Of a stretch of 64,000 nucleotides of DNA, positions 28,445 to 36,724 are shown one piece after another. Source of the DNA: an uncultured Planktomarina sp. (GTDB taxonomy: Bacteria > Pseudomonadota > Alphaproteobacteria > Rhodobacterales > Rhodobacteraceae). How positions within the stretch are numbered: position 1 is the first letter of the stretch; each line of letters opens with the position of its first letter. Under the pieces are notes generated by a model that was not told the origin of the DNA, searched no databases, and saw only the letters and a list, made by a program, of their open reading frames with translations. Where the stretch lies: contig CAJJBJ010000010.1 of the NCBI GenBank assembly GCA_905182455.1, positions 37,487-101,486 of the forward strand, in the 5' to 3' direction. The position numbers and the translations under genes were made by a program.

Positions 28445-29422
28445 TTAGTCGCCTCTACCATGAGGCAGGTGCCAGTCTAAAATAGGGTTGATCGGGATGA
28501 TCCGATTTGGATTTATAGTATCATGGCTATAGTGATAATGGCGGATGGTGTGTTGCATATTCACCGTATCAGAGATGCCATCATATTGGTAAAGTTCGCG
28601 GGTATAGGCCCATAGATTGGGGTAATCTATGATGCGTTTTTGATTGCATTTAAAATGCAGGTGATAGACGGAATCAAACCGCGCCAAGGTTGGAAAAAGC
28701 CTCCAATCGGCCTCAGTAAGCTGATGGCCCATCAAGTAGCGGTTGCTTGCCAGATGATCTTCCAGCCAATCTAGGGTCTCGAACAAGGGCACAACGGCCG
28801 CATTATAGGCAGCCTGCGTCGTGGAAAATCCACAGCGGTAAACTCCATTGTTAAACGTGTCATAGATGCGCCCATTGATCGGCTCTATGTCTGCCTGAAG
28901 GGCCGGGGGGTAAAAGTCTAAATCATTGCCAGTCAACCCGTTGAATGCAGAGTTGAACATGCGGATGATCTCAGAGCTTTCATTCGACACGATCGTATTT
29001 TGCTGTTTGTCCCATAGGATAGGCACCGTCACCCGACCGCTGATATTGGGATCGGCACGCAAATAGATGTCTCGTACGAAGGGCAGGCCAAATTGACGGT
29101 CCCCCGTGGCGCCCGCATCATCGGTTGCAAAGGTCCAGCCGTCGCTCAGCATATCGGGGTGTACCACGTCAAAGCTGATATGATCGGCAAGTTCTTTGAT
29201 CTGACGAAAGATCATCGTGCGGTGGGCCCATGGGCAGGCATAGGATACATAAAGGTGGTAGCGGCCGCTTTCAGCCTTGAAACCGCCTGTCCCGCTGGGC
29301 CCAGGGCTTCCGTCAGCAGTGATCCAATTGCGAAAGCTTGAGGTAGAGCGCTCAAAGGCCCCACCAGATTTTCCGGTGTCATACCAAACATCATGCCAAA
29401 CGCCGTCTACCAATTGTCCCAT
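28445..29422 (-). CDS. Glutathionyl-hydroquinone reductase (Xi-class GST, YqjG type)
   Basis: A 325-residue cytosolic enzyme that reduces glutathionyl-hydroquinones, part of quinone and aromatic stress defence. The catalytic cysteine is in YVSYACPWAHRTM (about residue 63), the hallmark of Xi-class GSTs. The glutathione site shows IVSNESSEIIRMFN near 143, and the C-terminal helical domain has LMGHQLTEADWRLFPTLARF near 228. The protein is intact although flanked on both sides by decayed genes. Confidence 0.93.
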   Translation of the reverse strand: MGQLVDGVWHDVWYDTGKSGGAFERSTSSFRNWITADGSPGPSGTGGFKAESGRYHLYVSYACPWAHRTMIFRQIKELADHISFDVVHPDMLSDGWTFATDDAGATGDRQFGLPFVRDIYLRADPNISGRVTVPILWDKQQNTIVSNESSEIIRMFNSAFNGLTGNDLDFYPPALQADIEPINGRIYDTFNNGVYRCGFSTTQAAYNAAVVPLFETLDWLEDHLASNRYLMGHQLTEADWRLFPTLARFDSVYHLHFKCNQKRIIDYPNLWAYTRELYQYDGISDTVNMQHTIRHYHYSHDTINPNRIIPINPILDWHLPHGRGD

Positions 29423-29543
29423 GGAAATCTCCTACCGTGATGCTTGAGTTTGGGCTCCTCTACACGAGGCGCAAAGCGCTGCATAGAGAATCGGGGTGGA
29501 AACGACGCGGCGGAAAAGAGTATTGATAGAGGAATTCAAAATT

Positions 29544-29559
29544 ATAAAACTAGTTTTAT
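29544..29559. promoter_or_regulatory. 16-bp perfect palindrome, candidate ArsR operator
   Basis: ATAAAACTAGTTTTAT is a perfect palindrome 19 bases upstream of the ArsR-family gene at 29579 and just before its AAGGGGA ribosome site. ArsR/SmtB proteins bind AT-rich 12-2-12-type palindromes overlapping their own promoters, so autoregulation is likely. Confidence 0.55.
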
Positions 29560-29578
29560 TGAATTAAGGGGATGTGAC

Positions 29579-29998
29579 ATGAATTGGGAACAATCTGCTC
29601 AGGGATTTGCGGCTATGGGTTCTGAAGCTCGGCTTCAGGTTCTCAAGGCCTTGGTCCGCGCTGGGCGCAGTGGGATGACCGTTGGTGAAATCCAAGAGGC
29701 CACATCCATGCCTGCCAGCACCCTGGCCCATCACCTGCGGTTTCTGGCTGCCGGTGAGGTGATACATCAAGAAAAAATTGGCCGCAGCGTGATCAACCGC
29801 GCAGATTTTGAGCGGCTGGAACAATTGGCGCATTTTATTTTGTGTGAATCTACACAGACGAGATTAAACTGGAGACATAAAGCCATGGCAAACCCGTCCT
29901 GTACACCAACAGCTCAAAGCGGGGGACTATTACAACGTCTCGTGACAGTCATCGTCGATAACTTTGGTGACTTTGGTCGCGGTGTTCGATCCCAGTAA
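29579..29998 (+). CDS. ArsR-family transcriptional regulator, C-terminal tail frameshifted
   Basis: The winged-helix domain is intact: GSEARLQVLKALVRAGRSGM near residue 14, SMPASTLAHHLRFLAAGEVI near 43 and QEKIGRSVINRAD near 65. It lacks the CxC metal site of classical ArsR. The reading frame then runs through what should be the next gene's start. In another frame DEIKLET and a TAA (29878-29880) sit directly before an ATG, which looks like the original end. The loss of one base fused a foreign tail of about 50 residues to this 139-residue product. DNA binding may still work. The neighbouring permease gene it would control is dead. Confidence 0.72.
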   Translation: MNWEQSAQGFAAMGSEARLQVLKALVRAGRSGMTVGEIQEATSMPASTLAHHLRFLAAGEVIHQEKIGRSVINRADFERLEQLAHFILCESTQTRLNWRHKAMANPSCTPTAQSGGLLQRLVTVIVDNFGDFGRGVRSQ

Positions 29999-30782
29999 TA
30001 CGTCAGGCATTGTGACAACCGCTGACCGAGCGTTCTGGAGTGCGCTGCCTTATATTCTGATTGCTGTTGGCTTGATCGCCTATCTTAAGTCCATAGGGGC
30101 CGAGGTGATGATTGCTGCGGCCTTTGAAGGGCGTGAGATTAAAATGATAGTCATGACCGCGCTGATGGGAGGATTGGCGCCCTTTTGCTCTTGCGAGGTC
30201 ATTCCGTTTATTGCCGCGTTATTGTCGCTTGGGGTGTTCGGAGGTGGTGTAATAAAATTAATGCGAGATCGTGGCTATCTGAGTGACATTCTGCGCCCCA
30301 AGAAATTGGGCGGCTGTGGCAGTGGCCCCGCGTTCTTTGAGGGTACGCCGATCTGGGTCTTTTGGGTGGCATCGGAACGACGCGCTGTCTTTAAGACTGA
30401 ATTTACAACCAATGCCCTGTTTCTGACAAAATGGTTGATCATGGCCTTTGTGCTTGAGGCTTTGATGCTGTCTTAAGTGCCCTCTGAGTTGATTGCACGT
30501 GTCTTGGGAGGAGACGGGTTTCTGCTGGTGGTGATTGCGGCTGTGATCGGCATGCCGGCCTATCTCAACGGCTATGTAGCACCGCCGATGTTGGCGGGTC
30601 TCATGACCCAAGGCATGGGCGCAGGGCCGGCCTTAGCCTTTATGATTGCAGGCTTGATCAGCTGCATACCGGCGATGGCTGCGGTCTGGAGTTTGGTCAA
30701 GCCACAGGTCTTTGCAGCCTACATTGGGCTGGGCCTAAGCGGGGCGATCATCGCGGGTCGGATCTTTGGGCTTATCATCTGA
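29885..30782 (+). pseudogene. DUF318/ArsP-type permease, decayed
   Basis: Relatives are about 330-residue membrane permeases paired with an ArsR gene. Here the start (MANPSCTPTAQSGG, then LLQRLVTVIVDNF) is in one frame and the rest in another from about 29964 (LVAVFDPSNTSGIVTTADRA). The block GGLAPFCSCEVIPFIAALL is followed directly by GVIKLMRDRGYLSD, so about 50 residues of two membrane helices are deleted. An in-frame TAA at 30474-30476 interrupts EALMLS / VPSELIARVLGGDG. The last part, with IGMPAYLNGYVAPPMLAGL, stays open to 30782. At least three independent lesions. Confidence 0.88.
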
Positions 30783-31009
30783 TAGCGAAAACTGCTCAGT
30801 ATAGGTCGTTTGTGTGAGCTGCGCGGTCGGGAATCCATTTGCTCTGCTGGGCGAGATGGCGTAGCACGGAGCCGAGACGACGTCGAAGGACCGGAGCGGA
30901 GCATGGCAAGGCATTGACCCAAACTGGGGGTGCACACCATGATCGTCAGCAAACGCAACATATCTTATATGTTGTGGGCTCTTCGATAGCTATTTTGAAG
31001 GACCCGACC

Positions 31010-31216
31010 ATGACCCGCATAGTGATAATATTAGCTTGTTTTATACCTGCGCCCGCGCTGGCCCATATTGGGCATGTTGGCGGTTTGGCAGGCCATGACC
31101 ATTGGGTGATCGCAGCGGCGATTGCAGCAGCGCTTGCCGCTGCGGCTGTGGCAGCGCTCAAAGGGCGGGGCGCAGGGGCGTCCGAAGAAAACGAACCCGA
31201 ATTGCAGGAGGCTTGA
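31010..31216 (+). CDS. DUF6732-type small membrane protein
   Basis: A 68-residue protein with an N-terminal signal or signal-anchor (MTRIVIILACFIPAPALA), then HIGHVGGLAGHDHW, a second hydrophobic helix made almost only of Ala and Ile (about 35-50) and an acidic tail. The histidines right after the signal could bind metal. It lies directly upstream of cbiX with one base between stop and start, as in other Rhodobacterales, so a link with cobalt handling is possible but unproven. ATG at 31010 is the credible start. The 227 bases upstream hold no intact gene. Confidence 0.75.
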   Translation: MTRIVIILACFIPAPALAHIGHVGGLAGHDHWVIAAAIAAALAAAAVAALKGRGAGASEENEPELQEA

Positions 31217-31217
31217 G

Positions 31218-32312
31218 ATGAGCAAAATTGGTGTAATGATTTGTGGCCACGGCTCGCGCAGCCAGGTCGCGGTAGATCAATTCAGTGTCTTGGCTGAAAA
31301 ACTTCCAGCGCTTCTGCCTCGCGATTGGGCTGTTGAATACGGCTATTTGGAATTTGCCAATCCCGTGATCCGCGACGGCTTAGACCGTTTGCGCGCGCAA
31401 GGATGTGACAAAATATTGGCTGTCCCGGGCATGCTGTTTGCTGCAATGCATTCCAAAAATGATATCCCAACGGTGCTCAACACCTACGCGGCCAAACATG
31501 GCATTGAGGTGAGCTACGGTCGTGAGTTGGGCGTTGATCCCAAAATGATCGCGGCTGCAGGTGCTCGGATCCAAGAGGCGTTGGATTCGGCCAATGCTGA
31601 GCATGGCCCGGTCCCTATGCATGAGACTTGTCTGGTGGTGATCGGCCGGGGCGCGTCGGATCCTGATGCCAATGGCAATGTCGCAAAAATCGCCCGTATG
31701 CTGCACGAAGGCATGGGCTTTGGCTGGTGTGAAACCGGTTATTCTGGCGTGACCTTTCCGCTGGTGGAGCCTTGCCTACAGCACACAACCAAATTGGGCT
31801 ACAAACGTGTTGTGGTCTTCCCTTATTTCCTCTTCTCCGGCATTTTGATTGACCGCATTTATGGTTTCACTGATCAAGTGGCGGCTGAAAACCTGGATAT
31901 CCAGTTTGTAAAAGCCAAATATTTGAACGATCATGATCAAGTCTTGGCGACCTTTGCCGAGCGAATTACTGAGCAAGTGGGCGAAATTCCTCCACCAAAC
32001 TGTGCCATGTGCAAATATCGCACGCAGGTCTTGGGCTTTGAAGCTGAGGTCGGCGCGGTCCAAGAGTCGCATCATCACCATGTGGAAGGCCAAGGGGCCT
32101 CGGCACCGGGCTCAAATGTGGAAGATTGCAAGCTTTGTGACAGTTTTTGCACCGGCCTATGTCGCCTCGAGAGTCAGGCCGCCCAGCATCATGATCACAG
32201 CCATGACCATGCACATGGCCACGATCATAGTCACGACCATGTGCACGCAACCTATCCCCATGCAGACCATCCGCATGGGCCGGAAAGTGCCCGCAAAACA
32301 CTAAAGAATTAA
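31218..32312 (+). CDS. cbiX: Sirohydrochlorin cobaltochelatase CbiX, long form
   Basis: CbiX inserts cobalt into sirohydrochlorin, the early-insertion step of the anaerobic cobalamin route. This 364-residue version has two chelatase halves (VMICGHGSRSQV near residue 6; VVIGRGASDPDANG near 139). A cysteine-rich part follows (PNCAMCKYR near 258; CKLCDSFCTGLC near 301), able to hold an Fe-S cluster, and then a His-rich tail (HHDHSHDHAHGHDHSHDH). GGAGG precedes ATG at 31218. The organism also encodes CobN for late insertion, so this protein may serve in cobalt storage or in a mixed pathway. Confidence 0.9.
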   Translation: MSKIGVMICGHGSRSQVAVDQFSVLAEKLPALLPRDWAVEYGYLEFANPVIRDGLDRLRAQGCDKILAVPGMLFAAMHSKNDIPTVLNTYAAKHGIEVSYGRELGVDPKMIAAAGARIQEALDSANAEHGPVPMHETCLVVIGRGASDPDANGNVAKIARMLHEGMGFGWCETGYSGVTFPLVEPCLQHTTKLGYKRVVVFPYFLFSGILIDRIYGFTDQVAAENLDIQFVKAKYLNDHDQVLATFAERITEQVGEIPPPNCAMCKYRTQVLGFEAEVGAVQESHHHHVEGQGASAPGSNVEDCKLCDSFCTGLCRLESQAAQHHDHSHDHAHGHDHSHDHVHATYPHADHPHGPESARKTLKN

Positions 32313-32359
32313 CTGAGCCGATGGGCGTTTGCCCATTGGTCAAAACCTAAGGTCCACCG

Positions 32360-32998
32360 ATGCGTCCCTACGAGAAAAATCCCAAGGCGATTTACGCCGA
32401 AAGCTTTGCCACGGTCGCACGGGAGGCAAGTCTAGAACGCTTTCCGCATGGCTTAGACAAGCTGGCCACGCGGATTATTCACGCCTGCGGTATGGTGGAT
32501 ATTGCCGATCGTTTGGCTTTTTCCGAGCATGCATTCCCGGTTGGCGCTGCGGCTTTGGCTGCTGGTGCACCGATTCTATGTGATTGCGAAATGGTGGCGG
32601 CTGGTATCATTCGCCGCTATTTGCCCGCTGATAATCAGGTCTTGGTCACTTTGAACGACCCTTCGGTGTCCGACCGTGCAGCCCGCATCGGCAACACCCG
32701 TTCTGCTGCCGCAGTTGAGCTTTGGGCAGAGCATCTTGAGGGGGCAGTTGTGGCCATTGGAAATGCACCAACGGCCTTGTTCCACTTGCTTGAACTACTC
32801 GATCAAGGAGCGCCGAAGCCTGCAGTTATTCTGGGTTTTCCCGTGGGCTTCGTAGGGGCTGCAGAATCCAAGGCGGAATTGGCCGCCAATGCACGCGGCT
32901 GTGAATTTGTGGCGCTGCGCGGTCGGCGTGGTGGTTCTGCCATCGCGTCAGCGGCGGTCAATGCCTTGTCTGCGGGCTTGCCGGAGCTGCTGCCATGA
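32360..32998 (+). CDS. cobH: Precorrin-8X methylmutase
   Basis: CobH (212 residues) moves a methyl group from C-11 to C-12, converting precorrin-8X to hydrogenobyrinic acid. The catalytic histidine lies in RIIHACGMVDIADRL (about residue 39), and VVAIGNAPTALFHLLELL near 132, FPVGFVGAAESKAEL near 158 and LRGRRGGSAIASAAVNAL near 188 match the family. Its stop overlaps the start of cobL by four bases. It begins 47 bases after cbiX. Confidence 0.95.
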   Translation: MRPYEKNPKAIYAESFATVAREASLERFPHGLDKLATRIIHACGMVDIADRLAFSEHAFPVGAAALAAGAPILCDCEMVAAGIIRRYLPADNQVLVTLNDPSVSDRAARIGNTRSAAAVELWAEHLEGAVVAIGNAPTALFHLLELLDQGAPKPAVILGFPVGFVGAAESKAELAANARGCEFVALRGRRGGSAIASAAVNALSAGLPELLP

Positions 32999-34194
32999 GC
33001 GCATGGCTGCATATCGTGGGCATCGGTGAAGATGGCTTGGATGGGTTGGTGCCCGCCGCGCGTGCGGTGGTGGAGTCGGCAGAAGTTATCATCGGCGGCG
33101 AGCGGCATCACCAAATGGCCGGTATACATAGCGCTGAGCGGATGAAATGGCCGAGCCCCTTTGATGCCTTGATTTCTCAGTTGCAAACATTGCGCGGCAA
33201 ACGCGTGGTGGTTTTGGCCACAGGTGACCCGCTTTGGTTTTCGGTGGGTGCACGTATTGGGCGGTCGATCGATCCGGCGGAGATTACCTATTACCCACAG
33301 ATCAGCGCATTCCAGCTGGCATCTGCGCGGATGGGTTGGTCGATGGCGGATGTCGAAGCCCTGACCGTGCATGGGCGACCTGTTGAGCAAATTATTTCCT
33401 TTATTCAACCTAATCAGAGGCTTTTAATTCTTACGACGGGCGGTCAAACCCCTGGGCAGATTGCGAAGTTTCTGGCAGATCGTGGGTTTGGGGCGTCAAA
33501 GATGACGGTTTTAGCAGCCATGGGCGGCGGGAACGAATTGCGCTTTGATGGCATAGCCGCGACTTGGGATCATGAGGTGCCCGCCTTCAATACCTTGGCA
33601 GTCGACTGTATCGCCGCACCAGATGCGGCTCTGTTGCCACGGGTTCCGGGCTTGCCCGATGAATTGTTCGAACATGACGGCACCATGACCAAACGTGAAA
33701 CCCGCGCGGTGACCATTGCCAAGCTGATGCCGATGCGGGGCGCATTACTTTGGGATATTGGCACTGGTTGTGGCTCTGTTGCGGTCGAATGGATGCGTGC
33801 GGCACGCTATGCGCAGGCGATTGGCATCGAGCCACGGGCGGACAGGAGAGCTATGGCGGCTCAAAACGCGCTGGCACTTGGCACGCCCACGCTTGAATTG
33901 GTGGCGGGCACGGCCCCGGAGGTGTTGCAGGGTCTTGCAGCTCCAGATGCGATTTTTGTGGGTGGAGGCCTGACCGATGGCGTGTTCGACGCAGCCTGGG
34001 CGGCGCTCAAGCCTTTGGGACGTTTCGTGTCCAATGCGGTGACGCTCGAAAGTGAGGCGATCCTGATGGAGTTGCATAAAAAATACGGTGGCGAGTTGGT
34101 GCGCTTGGCTGTCACCCGCGCCGAACCTGTGGGCCCCTATCGCGGCTGGAGGCCATTCATGCCGGTCACCCAATGGAGTTTGATCAAAAGATGA
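32995..34194 (+). CDS. cobL: Precorrin-6Y C5,15-methyltransferase (decarboxylating)
   Basis: CobL (399 residues) is a CbiE-CbiT fusion. The N-terminal tetrapyrrole-methylase half (about 1-205; VGIGEDGLDGLVPAARAV, then ATGDPLWFSVGARIGR) methylates C-5 and C-15. The C-terminal half (about 225-399; GALLWDIGTGCGSVAVEWMR) decarboxylates the C-12 acetate chain and methylates with SAM. It overlaps cobH upstream and cobI downstream by four bases each (ATGA), so the operon is tightly coupled. Confidence 0.95.
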   Translation: MSAWLHIVGIGEDGLDGLVPAARAVVESAEVIIGGERHHQMAGIHSAERMKWPSPFDALISQLQTLRGKRVVVLATGDPLWFSVGARIGRSIDPAEITYYPQISAFQLASARMGWSMADVEALTVHGRPVEQIISFIQPNQRLLILTTGGQTPGQIAKFLADRGFGASKMTVLAAMGGGNELRFDGIAATWDHEVPAFNTLAVDCIAAPDAALLPRVPGLPDELFEHDGTMTKRETRAVTIAKLMPMRGALLWDIGTGCGSVAVEWMRAARYAQAIGIEPRADRRAMAAQNALALGTPTLELVAGTAPEVLQGLAAPDAIFVGGGLTDGVFDAAWAALKPLGRFVSNAVTLESEAILMELHKKYGGELVRLAVTRAEPVGPYRGWRPFMPVTQWSLIKR

Positions 34195-34892
34195 GTGGAA
34201 TCTTATATGGTGTGGGCCTTGGGCCCGGGGATCCGGATCTCATCACCGTCAAATCTAGTCGGTTGATTTCGCAAGCACGGGTGATTGCTTACCCAAGTCT
34301 GGCTGGAGGGGAAAGCTTTGCCCGTTCAATCGCAGCTGACCTGATTTCACCTGATGCGGAAGAGATTGTGATGGATGTGCCCATGACCGTCGAGCGCGCT
34401 CCCGCGCAAGCGGCCTATGACATTGGGGCCAAGAACATTGCAGCCGTGCTGGATCGTGGTGAGGATGTGGTCTGCCTTTGTGAGGGCGACCCGTTTTTCT
34501 ATGGCAGCTTTATGTATCTCTACGCACGGCTAGTGGCTGATTATCAGGTTGAAGTCGTACCAGGCGTGACCTCAATCACCACATGCGCCGCACGAGCTGG
34601 CATGCCCCTAGCGGCGCGCAATGAACGTCTCACCGTGTTGCCCGGTCCTTTGCCTGCTGAAGAGCTGCGTGCACGCATTGAAGGGGCTGAAAGTGTCGCC
34701 ATCATGAAAGTTGGCAGGCATTTGAGTAAAATTCGTGCGGTGATAGCCGATCTCGGCCTCACCGATAAAGCCGCCTATATTGAACGCGCCAGCCTGCCGG
34801 ATGAATTGGTTTGTCCCTTGGCTCAGGCACCCGAAACTGCCCCTTATTTTTCAATGATCATATTAACGAAAGGGGCCGATCCATGGCTCTAA
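34191..34892 (+). CDS. cobI: Precorrin-2 C20-methyltransferase
   Basis: CobI (233 residues) methylates precorrin-2 at C-20 to give precorrin-3A, with SAM as donor. The uroporphyrin-methyltransferase-family motif is GVGLGPGDPDLITVKSSRLI (about residues 7-26), with CEGDPFFYGSFMYLY near 94 and EVVPGVTSITTCAARAGMPL near 117. ATG at 34191 inside the cobL stop is used rather than the slightly earlier frame opening. Its last ten bases overlap the next gene. Confidence 0.95.
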   Translation: MSGILYGVGLGPGDPDLITVKSSRLISQARVIAYPSLAGGESFARSIAADLISPDAEEIVMDVPMTVERAPAQAAYDIGAKNIAAVLDRGEDVVCLCEGDPFFYGSFMYLYARLVADYQVEVVPGVTSITTCAARAGMPLAARNERLTVLPGPLPAEELRARIEGAESVAIMKVGRHLSKIRAVIADLGLTDKAAYIERASLPDELVCPLAQAPETAPYFSMIILTKGADPWL

Positions 34893-36724
34893 CTCCTGTT
34901 GTTCTGGCTCTGAATGCCTCTGGGTTGGCCACTGCGCAAAAGGTGGCTGCGGCCCTTGGCGCTCAGCTGCATGGCCGGGAAGGCCGTGTGGCGCAGGCGG
35001 ATGCCTTTTTTGCCAATACGCTTGACCATGCGCGCGATTTGTTCACCGCGGGTGTGCCGATTGTAGGGGTTTGTGCCAGTGGGATTTTGATCCGCGCTGT
35101 GGCGCCGCTACTGGCCGATAAAACAACTGAACCGCCGGTGATTTCGGTGTCTGATGACGGTACGGTTGTCGTGCCTTTGTTGGGCGGCCACCATGGAGCC
35201 AACCGATTGGCCCGTGACATCGCTGTGGCGTTGGGGGGCACGGCTGCTGTGACTACGGCGGGGGATGTATCTTTGGGCGTGTCTTTGGATGAACCTCCTC
35301 AGGGCTGGGCTTTGGTGAACCGCGTGGATGCTAAAGACGCTATGGCCGCTTTGCTGGCCGGTGGTGGCGCTGCAATTTTAGGCGATGAGAAAGCCAAGGC
35401 CTCTTGGCTTGCTGATTTGCCTGCCGGCGATGCTGTGCGTCTCACCTGTGGGATCGCGCCGCAAGTGGATTTGGGTCCACACCATCTGCAATTTGCCCCG
35501 CAGCAGGTCACCGTTGGTGTGGGGTGCGCGCGCAATTGCCCACCGCAAGAGCTGGAGGACCTGGTGCGCGCTGCCCTCTCGGATGCGGGTGTTTGTGATG
35601 CGGCAGTTCATTCAGTAAATACGATTTCTCTGAAGGCTGATGAGCCCGCGATCCTTGATTTGGCTGCCTCATTGGGCGCGCCGCTTCGATTGTTTTCTGC
35701 CGTTGAATTGGAAGCTGAAACGCCACGGTTGGCGACGCCCTCTGACGTGGTTTTTGCCGAAGTTGGATGTCATGGGGTGTCTGAGGCGGCAGCCTTGGCG
35801 CAGATAGGCTCAGATGGCACCCTCTGGGTGCAGAAGCGTAAAACGGCCAATGCTACTGTGGCGCTTGGCCTGTCGCCGGAGCCTATGACTTCACTGCAGG
35901 GCACGCCGCGCGGGCGTTTGTCGGTTGTGGGTATTGGCCCGGGGCAAGCGGCTTGGCGGACGCCTGAGGTGTCGCGCTTGGTTGCGGATGCGCAAGAGCT
36001 TGTAGGATACGGCCTATATATTGATTTGCTCGGACCTTTGGCCACTGGCAAAATCCGGTCAGATTTTCCATTGGGTGGCGAAGAGGCGCGGTGCCGCTAC
36101 GCCTTAGAACAGGCAGGCCAAGGCAAGAATGTGGCGCTGGTTTGTTCTGGCGATGCGGGCATCTATGCCATGGGCGCCTTGGTGTTTGAACTTTTGGACC
36201 GCGCGCCGGATCAAATGGGTGTGAGCGATGCAGCCCGCCGGGTGGACGTTGTCTGTTCGCCGGGCGTGTCTGCCTTGCAAGGGGCTGCGGCTCGCGCTGG
36301 GGCGCCTTTGGGTCATGATTTTTGCACGATTTCCCTATCCGATCTTCTGACACCGCGCGATGATATCTTGCGGCGACTCAAAGCGGCTGCCGAAGGCGAT
36401 TTTGTGATCGCTTTTTATAATCCTGTGTCAAAAACTCGCCGAACATTGCTGGCTGAGGCCCGCGATATTTTGTTGCAACATCGCCCTGACAATACGCCGG
36501 TGATGCTGGCCAGCTCACTGGGACGACCTGAAGAGCATATCCGCTATCGCAGGCTCGCTGATTTACAAGTGGATGAGGTGGATATGTTGACGGTGGTTTT
36601 GGTGGGATCATCCAATTCGCGCTTGGCGCAATTGGGCGAGGGGCCGCGTATGTTTACGCCGCGTGGCTATGCGCGCAAAATTGATGGCGATTTGGCTTCT
36701 GGCACACAAAGGAAAGACTCATGA
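34883..36724 (+). CDS. cobJ: CbiG/CobE-CobJ fusion: precorrin-3B C17-methyltransferase
   Basis: A 613-residue fusion. Residues about 1-130 are the CbiG N-terminal domain (VPLLGGHHGANRLARDIAVA); about 205-330 are the CbiG C-terminal/CobE domain (VGVGCARNCPPQELEDLV); about 345-585 are CobJ (GRLSVVGIGPGQAAW, CSGDAGIYAMGALVFELL, FYNPVSKTRRTL). CobJ methylates C-17 and drives ring contraction in the aerobic route, whereas CbiG opens the lactone in the anaerobic route. CobE of the aerobic pathway is homologous to the CbiG tail. ATG at 34883 with AAAGGGG upstream is the start. Confidence 0.93.
   Translation: MALTPVVLALNASGLATAQKVAAALGAQLHGREGRVAQADAFFANTLDHARDLFTAGVPIVGVCASGILIRAVAPLLADKTTEPPVISVSDDGTVVVPLLGGHHGANRLARDIAVALGGTAAVTTAGDVSLGVSLDEPPQGWALVNRVDAKDAMAALLAGGGAAILGDEKAKASWLADLPAGDAVRLTCGIAPQVDLGPHHLQFAPQQVTVGVGCARNCPPQELEDLVRAALSDAGVCDAAVHSVNTISLKADEPAILDLAASLGAPLRLFSAVELEAETPRLATPSDVVFAEVGCHGVSEAAALAQIGSDGTLWVQKRKTANATVALGLSPEPMTSLQGTPRGRLSVVGIGPGQAAWRTPEVSRLVADAQELVGYGLYIDLLGPLATGKIRSDFPLGGEEARCRYALEQAGQGKNVALVCSGDAGIYAMGALVFELLDRAPDQMGVSDAARRVDVVCSPGVSALQGAAARAGAPLGHDFCTISLSDLLTPRDDILRRLKAAAEGDFVIAFYNPVSKTRRTLLAEARDILLQHRPDNTPVMLASSLGRPEEHIRYRRLADLQVDEVDMLTVVLVGSSNSRLAQLGEGPRMFTPRGYARKIDGDLASGTQRKDS

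Noticed and set aside
32190..32300. Short tandem repeat or CRISPR-like array near the end of cbiX
   Set aside because: The CATGACCATG-type repetition encodes the His-Asp-rich tail of CbiX; units are irregular and coding.
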